Source: Tolypeutes matacus (lineage: Eukaryota > Chordata > Mammalia > Cingulata > Chlamyphoridae). Taken from it: a stretch of DNA of 64,000 bases. Shown here one piece after another: positions 46,191 to 57,635 of this stretch. A model generated the notes under the pieces. The model was given only the letters and a program-made list of their open reading frames with translations. It had not been told where the DNA came from and did no database searches. The DNA lies in NCBI GenBank assembly GCA_026826555.1, contig JAKSZT010054565.1, positions 4,540,692 through 4,604,691 on the forward strand. The letters are read 5' to 3'. Both the position numbers and the translations under genes were made by a program. Every line of letters starts with the position of its first letter. Positions within the stretch are counted from its first letter, which is position 1.

Positions 46191-49100
46191 CAGGGGCCGG
46201 GCAGAGGGCACCCAGATCAGGAACCATAGTCCCTGGCTCTTTGTCCCTTATAATTATAACATAATTCTCATTTGCCTTTATGTCTCAGCCACTGAGGGCT
46301 CCATGAGGCCATGGCCTGTGTGCCTGGCACTGAGGCTGGCAGGGAATAGGGACTTGGCCCATTACTGGGGTTTATGGACAAATTTCCCTCATGAGTCAGC
46401 TTTCTGGTTACCTGAGGGCAGAACCTGACCTGTTCCTGCTGAAAACTCTGGCAAAATTAACAGCCATACCAGACATCTCTTTGTGTCTGTCATAAATATG
46501 CATCTGGCCAACAGAGGAGAAATGGATTTTAATCTGGTTTGTGTTTCTGCATTTGTAGAGCCCACCAATGCCCGACTTGTTTGAGGATGCTTGCTTCACA
46601 CAGGTGCTGGGCCTCAATAATTTAAAATTAACTCAACTCTCTCAGCTTAAAAAGCAATGGCTCTGTCAGAACCCAAGTGCAGAATGCTTAATTTAGGGCT
46701 TTACCTGCTAATTCTGAATAAATGGAGGTGTCATGAGAAGGAAGCGTTTTCTTTTTACGTGCATAAAGGCAGACTGTGATTTAGTGAAGACCATAAAAAC
46801 TACATCTTCAGTGACTCAGGCTCTATCAAGGCCAGACCCAGAGGGTTCAGAAAGCCTGACCCATGGAAGGCCCCAGGACAGAGCCTTCCATGTCCCCATT
46901 GAAAAAGCCAATCTCTTCTTGCTGAAAGCCTCTGACATGGGACTCAGATTCCTCAACTTAACATGGGGGAGAAACCCAGGTAACAGATTTTCTTACGGTC
47001 AAGATTCAAAGAAATCCTAAAGAAAGAAAGTTGTGGATTAGCATGACAATAGGAAATCTGGCTCTTCTTTTCCTGTTGAACTTCCCTTTGTCTACTTTTC
47101 AGGGTGGAGTGCAAGGGACCTAGGGGAGTCACTGACCCTGGCGTGGGGAAATCCCAGGTGTCCTGTGGTGACGTGGTAAAGGCTGTCTCACCTGGCCCCT
47201 AGTTCACAAAATGCTCTCAGCATGCACCCCATTTGCCCTAAGCCTGTTGGGACTCCTGAGTCTGGCCCTGGCCCTGGCCCAGTGAATGACCAAAGAAACC
47301 CAGCAGAGAGTGCTGGTTTCCCAACTACCCACTTATCTGCATTGTGTTGCCCATGCTATATGGAACACAAAGACCTGGAAATAAAGGCACCACCCACTGT
47401 TTGGCTTCTCTGAGGGAATCCAGGTGACTGATAGCCTTGCCTTGAAGCTTGGCCAGTCCAGGCTCTGAAACCTCAATCTATGATTCTTTGTCCTTCCCCT
47501 GAAGTAGAGAGCAACAAAGAAGAATAACGACAGTCAGAGGACTCCGGGAGCTCCCTCCCTAGCTGGAGCCCATCCCCACCGTCCCCAACCCTTGTCACTC
47601 CCTGGGATCTCAGTTCTAGCACTTGTCAGGGGCTGTTGGCCAAGGATCTAACTCTCCCCCATACTGTGAGCTGTCCACGGGCTGAGACCTTCCTGCATAC
47701 CATGACTGCTGAATACCTTTCTAGCACTGAATTCCAGGTTAAGGCAGTCCAAACGTCCTGTGGTTCCTCGGATGAAACATATGAGATTTGTTTTAACTCC
47801 AAGGGAGAAACGAACCATTGAACCATTGGAATCACTGTTTTTCCAATGTTTCCAGAAGTTTCTCTCCCAAAGGAAGTAGAAATTGGAAGTGCCTTTAAGG
47901 AAGACTTTCCTTTTTCAGGTGAATCTGCCCTGCAGGACATGAATGTGGATGTTCTTAAAAAGAGCAGAATTCACTACTGTTCTGAACGCAGGAGCTCAGC
48001 TTTGGTTGGGGAAAGTCAGCCGGGGTAAGGGTTCTTCCTGGTTCCTCCAGCACTGCATCTCAACACTCTCTTGGGGGAGAATGTGGCTTTCATGTTTTTG
48101 GATTTGGGTGGAAGAATGCTTAAAATGGCTGAGTGTTAGGGGCAAACAGTAGCTGGTCAGCCATAGTTGAATATCCCCTTACAACAGAGAGGAGATGACT
48201 AAAGAAACTTGGTTGGGTGAAACCCCACCTACCATGTGCTGTGACTGAATAGTGCAGCCTCCCAAGCTGGACTCTGCTGCTCTAACGCAATTGACCTCTA
48301 GTGGTCATAATTCAGTATGGTGGAGGTGGAACATTTTCCCCTGAAAGAAATGGACTCACCCACCATCAACCTTCAAAGCAGAGGAGGAAAACAAGAAACA
48401 GAAACTAACAAGACAGGCATTCCCCTGGGGATGTTCTCCCTCTCCGGCCTCTTTGAATATGGGTATGGACACCAAAGAGATGTAGATCTGAGTGTGGATC
48501 CTGCCGTTGGGGCAGTGAGCCTATTCCTGGTACTTGGGGGCACTCTGGAAGGGAGTAGGCAGACTGCACCAGGCCATGGGGACCCTTCGTAAGACAGAAT
48601 CTGTGCCTGTGGGCTCTGGGAAAGCCACCTCATTGCCATTCCAGATCTTCATTCTCTGATGCTCTCTTAAGTCTTCTGTCAAGTCTAGCCAGAAGTTCCA
48701 CCATGGTCTCAGGGGCATGGGAGGTAATTAATGAAAGGGCCATGTCCCTCTCCAGCCTGGTGGCCAGCAGTGTCAGCAGTAGTGATCTGAGAAAGGCCCC
48801 TGGTTCTCCAGGGGGCAGAGTCGACTCATCCATACGGAACCAGGGCCTAGAGCATATGGACTGGTGGGATCAGAAATCCATGAGAGACAGTGCACCTGGG
48901 CACTTCCGGAGATAACCAAAGGAGAGTTGGATTCAGGAACTGGAATTCCAGCCTGAACTGATGTGGGCTTGCAACAAGAGGCATTAAAATATGAATGTAG
49001 ATGTGAGCTCCATGAGACTTCCAGGCAGAAGAACCTGGGGCATAAAAGTTGCCAAAAATGATGGCCTGAAGGCCACTCCTTGAGGCTAAAACCCTCATCC

Positions 49101-49257
49101 AGCATCCATGTGGGCTTGAACAGATTCAGGGTGCTTGCATCCAAAAACACAAGGACTTTGGCTACATGTTCTCACGTTCCTACAGGTCAGGTTAATTGCA
49201 TTACTGCGTTCAAGCATGTCCTTCGTTGCCACATCCATAAATACAGAATCCCATGAT
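46191..49257. other. Single-copy stretch, no gene seen
   Basis: No recognisable repeat or gene. Open frames at 47626-47940 (minus), 48317-48592 (plus), 48373-48833 (minus) and 48773-49150 (minus) overlap each other on both strands and none resembles a known protein. Confidence 0.4.
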
Positions 49258-49330
49258 CATACCACACACTCATACACTCACACACACACTCACATTCTTA
49301 CACCCTCACATACACAAGCTCACCTGCCAA
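49258..49330 (+). repeat. Imperfect (CA)n / (CACT)n microsatellite
   Basis: Repeated 'cacacactcatacactcac' units. Confidence 0.85.
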
Positions 49331-51234
49331 GCACCCAAACTCCCGCTGAGCCCCTCCCACAAACCAAACTCACTATTACCTCCTACCAAAGGGAGTCACA
49401 CCATCACACGTAGCTGCACCCTGCATCCATCGGCTGGCCGTGTTTTGCAGGTCTGTTCCAGGAGAACAAAGTTATGTATGTTACTTTGTTAGAATCAATG
49501 CGGCAAGTTCCAAATGCCATATGCAGTAAAAAAATCTCTGCCCTGTGCACAGAGAATACAAACCATTATGTGCTGAGAGAGCTGCACTCGGCCACCTATT
49601 TGTTGTTTGTTGACTGCTGTCAAATATAATAAAATGAAATAAATCTCCGGGAACAGAAAAATTAAGGTACCTAAATGTGCTATTGTTTTTTATTTTGTCT
49701 TGGACTCATAAAATGGTACTTTTCTTCCCTTCCCGAGTGGTCAGATAAATAAATTAACCATAAAGTCTGAAAGAAAAACACATCCGTGGAAAAGTGCTCT
49801 GCAGGGGCAGACTCTGGCCTCACTTTCCCCTCCACCCTCCTTGCTGGCTGGCGTCCTCATTGCTTTGGGGTTGAGATGGAAAGGAGGCTGGGGGGCTTCC
49901 CAGGAGAGGCAGTACTCTGCCCCTCTGGCCCCAGGACTCTTCTCTGCCCTGGGCCCTCCTCTCCCCAGGCTCAGTCTCATTTCCCACAAAGCCACAATGT
50001 CATTGTTCTGCCCAGATGCCCTTGGATTCCTTTTTTTTTTTCATTTCCTAGGCATGACTTTCCTTTCGGTAGCCAGCACCAAAAGCTCATGTTGGTAGCA
50101 TTGTCCTTGGGAGGTTTGAGTCCTGCTTTGTCCCCTTTGCTTTTGAAGCATCTGGAGATTTTCTTGTGTTCCTCTACAGGGTTGGGAGAGGGTCATCCTT
50201 AACCCCCAAACAACAAGCATGGGAGTAGGAAAGTTCTAGCACCTCTGCCAAGGACTGGAAGAGGCTGAGTCCTAAATAACACCCCAGAGTCCCCCATGGG
50301 ATGAGGCCGAAGCTATCCTCTGTGGCACTTTGCCTGATATTTCACCCTTGCCTGGCTTCCTTCTCTTCCCTTCTCCTTCACTGGTTCCCCTGGAAGAATT
50401 TCCTTACTAGATCCTCAGCACTCAAATCCTGGCCTAAGACATGCTGCTAGAGAAACTCCCCAAGAAATTTTCCAAGTGGGCAGTGTGAGAGAGGCCGGGG
50501 AGGCAGGGGTTGTCCTTCCGCTCCTCCTGCCCACACCTGCCCTGCTTCCACCAGAGAAGCTCAGCTTTAATCCTTATTGTTTATGAAATTACAGGTGTAA
50601 TCTTTTTTTAAAGATTTCACTGATTCAAGTAATTTTTGTAAACCACTGCCCAAGTGCAATCTACTTCTTTTACAGATGGGGAAACAGATCCCCTGGCTTC
50701 ATCCTGAGAATTTATATTAGGGAAGCCAGCCAGGGGTTCTTTGAAGGGGGTGGGGCAAGAAAGGACACCAAGGTCCCCAAAGGGGAATGCCCAGGAATGG
50801 GCGGCGGGGCCTGCAGTTACCCCGTTCCTTCCTCCTTCCCCCTCTTCCTCTCCTTTTCCCTCCCTCCCTCGTTCCCTGCAATGGAGGCAAGCCTCAGCCA
50901 CCTTGTGCAGGCACCCTCATCAGAAGCAAAACCGTGAGATGATGATGCTAGGAATCCATTGGACTTTCCAAGCCATTCCTGACATGTGAAAGCAGGAGTG
51001 GTCCCTGTGACTCTTGGTTTATTTCACGGGGTGGGGGATCAAGAGGGAGTTAGGCTTCCCACTAATGTGGAAACTTACGTGATTCACTAGAAAGAGAAAG
51101 AAGATGCAACCAAAGTTAGCTGACAGAGCTGAATCTACAATAATACTTAAATACACTAGATATGTTTATTGTGTATGGTAAACACATTAATATAATATAT
51201 AATATAATAATATATATAGTGACATTTACTTATC
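49331..51234. other. Single-copy stretch, no gene seen
   Basis: AT-rich 49490-49740 could be conserved non-coding sequence; the rest is unremarkable. An AT-rich run lies at about 51185-51217. A pyrimidine-rich patch lies at 50820-50880. Confidence 0.35.
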
Positions 51235-51425
51235 CCAGGCTGTTTTTCAAACCCTGTTTTAAGTGCTTTACAAATATTAATTCATTTAATCTTTATAGTA
51301 ACCCTCATAAGAACAATGGTTATCCCCATTGCACAGGTGAGAAAATATAGGCACAGAGAGGTTAAATTAATTGCCCAAAGTCACACAGCAATTATGTGGC
51401 AGGGCCAGCAGTCACCCTGTCCTTA
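51235..51425 (-). repeat. MIR
   Basis: Clean inverted MIR: 'ccctgttttaagtgctttacaaatattaattcatttaatctttatagtaaccctcataag', 'ttatccccattgcacaggtgagaaaatataggcacagagaggttaaattaattgcccaaagtcacacagc'. The best-preserved MIR in the window. Confidence 0.9.
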
Positions 51426-51829
51426 GCAGTCTGTGCCAGCATTCACACACCCACCCCTCACTGTGCCCTTCTGCTCATCATGATAAAAGGATCTCTGTCC
51501 CATACGGCTGGGCAATATATAAGATTCTCACAGACGTGGTATATAGGAGACAAATCTACCCATCCTGCCACCCTGCTGGGGAAAATTCATCTGGATAGGA
51601 AGGCCCAGCTCCAGGCAGCGGTAACTCTTGTTGAGTGCATAATTCCAAGAGTGCCAGGCCCCAAGGCCCAGTGGGAGGGGAAGATCCAGGGGGTTCTGGA
51701 GAGATGAGCAGCTTTACACAGACGAGGGAGGGCAGGATGGCTCTCTGGACACAGGGAAGCCCATGAGCAAAGCCGGGAGGTGTGGTCCACGTGGGCAATC
51801 ATGATGGTGGCGTGGAGATGGGAACCATC

Positions 51830-51985
51830 TTAGTTTGCTGACAGCAGTGGGCTGGGGAAGGGCAGTGATGGATGGAAAAGCCGGAAATGGAGAAGCCAGA
51901 TCATGGAGGGCTTTGAGGGTTAAGTTAAGGAATTTAGACTTAATCTTGGCAATGAGAAAGAGCCAGTGAATGTTCTCTCAGACCT
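51830..51985 (+). repeat. Third copy of the ancient repeat seen at 2845-5330
   Basis: 'agccagatcatggagggctttgagggttaagttaaggaatttagacttaatcttggcaatgagaaagagccagtga' matches the segment at about 3640-3700 of the first copy ('ggctttgaaggccaggttaaggaattcatactttatcct'). Confidence 0.55.
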
Positions 51986-52304
51986 TCTACTGTTGGGTCT
52001 TTGCCCCTTGTGTGATCTGGGCATCAGCCTCTCTCCCTGTCAAGGGTCAGCATTCTCTACCATATACTGTGGAAGATAAAGCTTTAGACGTGTGCCCTCC
52101 ACCTCCACCTCGTCACACATTCCTCCCCCAGCTGTTTTGCAGTATCAGATGCACCTCCAGGCACTTGCAGCAGTAGAAGGATGGGGATGTGAAAGAGGCA
52201 TAGCATCAAATATACCAAATACATGCATGCAAAAGGCTTCCCAGCACTGGACTTGAGGGTGTTTGTTTTATTTTGTTTTGCTTTTATTCTTCTAATGAGT
52301 TGAA

Positions 52305-52336
52305 TCACACGTGCGCGCACACACACATACACACAC
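52305..52336 (-). repeat. Short (CA)n microsatellite
   Basis: 'cacacgtgcgcgcacacac' followed by further CA units. Confidence 0.85.
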
Positions 52337-52499
52337 AACTTAACCAAAACAAACCTCCCTTCTCAAGAAAGTCTCAACTCTAAGAAGGAAAATAAAGTAC
52401 TTGCCTAACTGCCCCATAATCTGCACAGCACCTGTCTCATAGTAAAAGTAATACCCCATCATACCTGGAATGACACTGTTGGCTTCCTTTCTTTGTCTC

Positions 52500-52990
52500 T
52501 CTGCTCTTATTTATGACACCTCTTGTATTCCTGCCATAGAAGAGAAAGATGCATGGTGGAGCCATATCTTTTGTGGCTGGTCAGCATTGCTGGATGGCAA
52601 ATTCATAGCCTTATGCAACTATCTCTCCCTTTCTATCTCTTACTATAGTGTCCCAGCCACTCTTGCAAACAGGGGTGCCCAGGAGACCCAGTTCTGATTA
52701 GTAAAATATATGGGAGCTTTACTGATGGACTGCTGGGAAAGATATTATGCTTCCTGATAAAATTGACAGGCACAAAAGGAGAGAGTATTGGCAAGGCACC
52801 TTCCTCCTTCCTGCCTTGAACACAGATTTGATGTCTGGAGTCACAATGACCATCTTGCCACCATGAGAACAAAAGCAAGCAGATGAAAACCCAACAAGGA
52901 AAAAATGAGAGGCCGAAAAGACATAAAAATTGTGAAATCGTGTGTACATTGCTGAGCTGATAGCCAACCTTGAGACTTTTTAACAATAAT
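52500..52990 (+). mobile_element. MLT-type LTR relic, 3' end missing
   Basis: 'tgcccaggagacccagttctgattagtaaaatatatggg', 'ttcctgataaaattgacaggcacaaaaggag', 'gtctggagtcacaatgaccatcttgccaccatgagaacaaaagc' and 'aaaatgagaggccgaaaagac' follow the middle of MaLR-type LTRs (accaatcag... gcagccatcttgccaccatgaggggaa... aggcagagctgag). The AATAAA end is not recognisable. Confidence 0.5.
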
Positions 52991-53222
52991 GTTCTTGAAG
53001 TTTAAGGCACAGTTAATCCGGTTCTCAGTTACTTAGAGTGAAAAGCTTTCTCAACTGACAAACACCTCTTAATGGCCTCTCTATGCAAAGGCCTCACACT
53101 CGAAATTACTCTCCATAAATACTCCTTTAAACTAGCCAAGGGCCATCAGTACCTGAGAAAGGGAAGAACAAAGACAATCCTTTTCTATGCACATCATGTC
53201 TCCTTAATTAAGGTACTTAACA

Positions 53223-53348
53223 GGAAGATGTGTGTTTTTTTTGTTTTTGTTTTTGTTTTACCCGGAGGTCCCAGGGATCGAACCCAGGTCCCTCCATATG
53301 GGAGACGGACACCCAACTCTTTGAGCCACATTCGTCCCCCGGAAGATG
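53223..53348 (-). mobile_element. DAS-SINE, second copy, with target-site duplication
   Basis: Minus strand: 'gggggacgaatgtggctcaaagag', a head equivalent to the copy at 4802, a B box GGTTCGATCCC in the middle, and a short body ending in an A-rich tail (plus-strand T run 53233-53259). GGAAGATG flanks it at 53223-53230 and 53341-53348, a clear 8-bp duplication. At about 110 bp it lacks the longer body of the first copy, so it may be a different subfamily or 3' truncated. Box A differs from the first copy ('ctcaaagagttggg' against 'ctcaatcagtaggg'). Confidence 0.9.
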
Positions 53349-53489
53349 CATTTTTATATTCTTTTGTCTCCTCAATAACGCCCAAAATGTATCTGGGCAC
53401 ATAGAAGAGGTTTAGAAAATTCCTGGTGAAATGTGCTGGGCCCAGCATTTGTTGTTATTCTTGTAAACAATTGAAGTTGGGATCCCTTC

Positions 53490-53660
53490 AGTTGTGCTTT
53501 CCTCCCCCCCCCCCCACATGGACATGTCTCATTTTCCTATTATCTGAAACCTTCCCAGGGCAGAGTCCATGTCTATACACTTTACTTCCCCTGGAATGCC
53601 TAACACTATACCAACATGGAGTGTGTACTCAGCAAATGACTTCTAAATAACTACAGATCT
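53490..53660 (+). repeat. L2 3' end
   Basis: 'ttcccagggcagagtccatgtctatacactttacttcccctggaatgcctaacactataccaacatggagtgtgtactcagcaaatgacttctaaataa' has the L2 order (gggcagggaccatgtctgtt...tatccccagcgcctagcacagtgcctggcacatagtaggtgctcaataaatg). A run of 12 C at 53504-53515 precedes it. Confidence 0.6.
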
Positions 53661-53689
53661 AGGTGGTTGGGGAAGGGAGAACATATTGG

Positions 53690-54188
53690 ATATAACGTTG
53701 ACTTCCCAATGGAGTTCCACCTCCAGGTGACAAGTCTAAGCCACTCATGGTCCTTTCTTCCTTCTTGCCAGTGCTTGGTTCAGGAGAAAGCATCTGACCC
53801 CATACTGGCCAATGAGACCTATTGGAAATCTGCTGGGGCTACTGGGCAGGGTGTTCTCCTTCCTACAGAGGAAAGCACAGAGAGCAGTGGTTCCATCCTC
53901 TACATGCTGCTGTGTCTGAATGTGACAGCTGAGCAGCTGCAAGCATCTCTTCATCCAAAGAGACCCAGGCTTGTGCTAAAGCTGATCCTGAGAGCGATGG
54001 CGTTGCAACATAGAAAGAACCAGAGTCCTTGAAGAGATTATTTTGCCAGGAATGGAGCACCCAGCTCCTGATCCCACAGCTCTGGATACCCACTTATATG
54101 AACTAGTGGCTTTCCACATTTATTTAAAGCCAGTGTGAGTCAAGGGTTTCTGCTACTTGCAACCAAATGCATCATAACTGATATGGGG
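53690..54188 (+). mobile_element. MLT-type LTR relic
   Basis: Middle: 'ggccaatgagacctattgg'; 3' part: 'ctagtggctttccacatttatttaaagccagtgtgagtcaagggtttctgctacttgcaaccaaatgcatcataactgatatgggg'. That end is a close match to the MaLR LTR terminus. The 5' boundary is approximate. The open frame at 53667-54032 (121 codons) is inside it and is chance. Confidence 0.6.
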
Positions 54189-55429
54189 TGTTTTTAATTA
54201 GATGATGAGAAAGAGATGCTTCCCCATGCTAGTTCAGCCATTAGAGATATCCTGGGGCCCAGTCTCTCTCTTTGGTCTCCAAGAAGTGAGATGGTTTCAT
54301 TTACAAATTAAATATCATGTGTTCAGGATTGAGTGGAGTGTGGAATGAGTTATGGGTCCTCAACTGGCCAGGCCTCTTTCTTCCGGGCTCTGAATTCCTC
54401 TTGGTCTGCTTGTCATTTCCAAAGAGCCCCATATTTCCTTGATTTGCATCTTGAGAACCTCTAATGACTTACAGCAGTAACTAATCAACTAGGAAAACAT
54501 GTTGGGGGCATGTCCCAAATCCCAGCTACTCATACTTCTTGATGCTTCCAGCCTAGGTGATTCCCAGGGCAGGGGAAATAACATCCAAAGGAATGAGATC
54601 CCAGTAAGGGCCCATGAAGGTCAAGGGATGAGGTCATCTGACCCCATAAGCCAGCCTTTCTTGGAGCCGGGGCAATTGCGGTAACAATGACTGTATGTGA
54701 GCAGGAGCCTCATCAACCTAAGGGGCACTTCCACAGGCCAGAGCAAGGGCCACATGTGTACTAGACAGAGCTCCGAACTTCCCATGCCAGGAGCCAAGTT
54801 CTCCCTGCCCTCTGCGTGAGCTTGGGTCAAAAGTCTGCGACCCTCAGTCTCTTCATTGGTAAAGGAGGCAGTTGTCTCTCCTCATAGTCCCCGCCTTTTT
54901 GGAGGAGCGCGGTTCTCACAGCAGTGGGTATTTCTGAGTCAATTAGTAAACTTCCAGTCATGTGCCTGGCAGCCTGGCCAAAGCCTGGTCACAGGGACAT
55001 GTTTCTCCCTCCCCACACAGGACACTTTAATAAAAATGTTACCCCAATGCCATCTTCAGGGCTCACTCTCACAGTAAAGCAGGGCTAGGAAAGAGCTGGA
55101 GGAAACTGTGGATATGGTTCACCCATTGATTTCCAATCAACACCATGTCCTATAACAGAGGCTGAGGTTCAGGTTTGCCTGGCCATTTAAAGCCAACTTT
55201 CTCTCACACAAACCCTGGTATCTGGCTTCTGAGGTAGAAGGGGTTGATGTTTTGGGTAGATGTGGTGGAAAATTCCTCAGCTCTTGAGGATTTTTAAATG
55301 GACTTGTATCTTGAAAGCTCTGTTATTTTATATCTACTCTGAAAGGGTAATATCAAACTTATGAAATATTTACTAACTTGGCTGCATACACAACAAATCA
55401 CCTCTTTTCCATTAAATATTTTTGTGAAA
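54189..55429. other. Stretch without recognised gene; weak MIR at ~54815-54875
   Basis: 'gcgtgagcttgggtcaaaagtctgcgaccctcagtctcttcattggtaaagg' (about 54815-54867) is a possible MIR core. Nothing else recognised. Confidence 0.4.
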
Positions 55430-56250
55430 GATATTTTAGTAAAATACTGCAGCTTGCAATTTAATTACAATGAGTAATTAGAACTTAGAGCATAATCATT
55501 TTTGGCAAAAAGTCAGTTTTTGTTAAAATTTTAAGATAGAAAAAAGATGCATATTACGACCATAATACTGTTAGTAATTAAGATAAATGCATCAATTATT
55601 AAAGATGCAAACATGTCAAGCAAGCATAACTAATTATTTGAGCATGTTAACAGTTGTTTAATGTTAACAAGCAGTGAATTATTAAAGACCCCATGTGTCA
55701 CATTCTGGACTGCATAAAATATAATGTTCTGGAACGTTTTATGATTTTCAGGTTTTCCTTAGATCTTCTCCACTGGATTAGCCATAAACTTAAGATAACT
55801 TGCCTTTAAAATGTATTTCTGAAATAATTAGCTGTAATCAGGCTAGCAGAAGCCTCATCTCTGAGTCTGTGCAGCCGAGAAAAATGCAGAAGACCCAGAG
55901 AGAAACGCAGACCAAGCACCACGTCTGCAGGGAAGATTTATGTCATGTGGGGGAATATTTCCCACTAAAGGTCCTGCACAGGGGCAGAAACCGGAAAATG
56001 TGATGTTGGTGCAAAAAAGCAGGGGGACAGCGTAGATTGCGGGGAGCTCCACGTACATGTCACAGCTGCATATTTCTTCTTTTTTCTATTTAGAGATGCA
56101 CCTTCTTGAAAACAGCACTTCACGCAATCATATAATCAAGATGCCAATTAAGACACTGGTATAAATCACATGCAAAGCAATGCTTGGATTATTTTTGACT
56201 GTCAAACTGCAAATCAACGCCGGCAACATTCTCACTGGAATTCAACCAGT
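55430..56250. promoter_or_regulatory. Candidate conserved non-coding element (homeodomain/POU motif-rich)
   Basis: An AT-rich block with no repeat features and about 13 TAAT/ATTA cores between 55455 and 55690, plus octamer-like ATGCAAAC (about 55607) and two GTTAAC half-sites in 'gttaacagttgtttaatgttaac' (55648-55670). Its texture is like that of vertebrate developmental enhancers. Whether it is conserved or active cannot be judged from one sequence. Confidence 0.35.
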
Positions 56251-56887
56251 CCTGGGTAATTCCTTCCCCCAGACACAGAGTAGAGCCCTCGGGGATCCCA
56301 TCTGTTTTTGGGCCTAGAGAATGAGTTGAGGAAACATCTTGCTGAGGTCCTGGAGCCCCAACATTCTGAGCCTATTTGGCCCCTTACCCTTCACACTTCT
56401 AACTGGGAGAAAGGGCTCAGCTGCCCGAGAGCCTGGCCAAGCCCTGTGGGGCCTGAATAAGCCTCTCTGAGAAGCTCGATCTGGATGGGAGGACGAGACG
56501 ATCAGAAGCAGGTGGTTTTGGGGGGCTCCCACACCCACTCCTACCCGGTACCCCCAGAGGTGTCTGGTGCACATTCAGTCACCCAAGAACACTGTCTTCT
56601 AAAGCCAACTGGGGTCACCTCTGCTAAACCTGAGGGTCTGCCACCCCATCAATGCCAGCTCAGTGTCAACAGTACTTGCCATCAGCCCTGCTTCACAGAG
56701 CTCCTTCCACATGTCAGTTCTCTACCAGGCACCAAGGGCTTAGCAACAATGAATCAGCCACACACCCCACTCACAGGGTGTTTGTTACCTATCAGGGTGA
56801 AAAGCCTCCCCAAGAGGAAAAGCCAAACTTAGGAGTAGCAGGAAGGCAGTACCTGATCTTTCCACCAAATAAGAATCAGATCAGCCT

Positions 56888-57010
56888 TTCCAATCATTCA
56901 TCCTTCTATGCATCCAGGCAGCCAGCCTCCCAACATTTACTGCACACAGTCTGTTCCCAGCACCATTCCAGGTATAGAGGCTGGGAGGACCCTGCTGGGA
57001 AGATGCTGCT
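56888..57010 (+). repeat. Ancient interspersed repeat fragment
   Basis: 'tcattcatccttctatgcatccagg ... aacatttactgcacacagtctgttcccagcaccattccaggtatagaggctggg' follows the same pattern as 221-355 (attcaacaaatatttattgagcacc...ccaggcactgttctaggc...gggg). Weakly preserved. Confidence 0.45.
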
Positions 57011-57607
57011 GTGCTTACCCTTGAGAATCCATGGTCTGATGGAAGCCACAAGCCCATCTGGAAATCTCATTGAAAGGGTGCTTGTGGCTTGGGTGCCCTG
57101 GGATGGTGGGTGAAGGGATGACCAGGGAAAGGTGGGCCTTCAGAGAAGGTGGGTAGGAGAAGTAGAAGGGGCACAAGGTATCCTTCACTTTCCTACAATT
57201 ATGCAGGAGTGCTGAGTTAGCTTTGAAGAGGCAGAGCACCTAAGCAATTAGCCTTTTATGCCATCACTGAACAGGAGGGACCTCTTTCCTCCTTTATTCT
57301 CAACAACTATCTTTGCAAAGATCTTTGGCCCCAGACCCTCCTCACTACCTCCCATCACCAGCCAAGCTACTTGGCGAGTATAGACCACACTGACACATGG
57401 CCAGGGCTTCTCCGACCTCCAGCCCCCAAGTAGAAAATAATTCTAAGGAAGCCCAAGCCTGGAGACCCCCTCTAGCCCAGCTTATCCCCCAGTACAGGCC
57501 AGGGAGGAACCCTAGCAAATTTGTATTCATAATTTTGGATTCTTTTTCTTGGAGGGCTCCCCAGACTACTGAAGCTTCAGGCTCCCAACACTTGATCTGC
57601 TCCCAAA

Positions 57608-57635
57608 CCATGTGTTAGGGCAACCTAACACATGG
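57608..57635. repeat. Perfect 12-bp hairpin with GCAA tetraloop
   Basis: CCATGTGTTAGG, GCAA, CCTAACACATGG. The stem is perfect and the loop fits the stable GNRA class if transcribed in the plus direction. No T-run follows, and no gene is nearby. Confidence 0.95.

Noticed and set aside
53504..53515. C12 run as a G-quadruplex on the minus strand
   Set aside because: A single homopolymer run lacks the four spaced G tracts needed for an ordinary intramolecular quadruplex.
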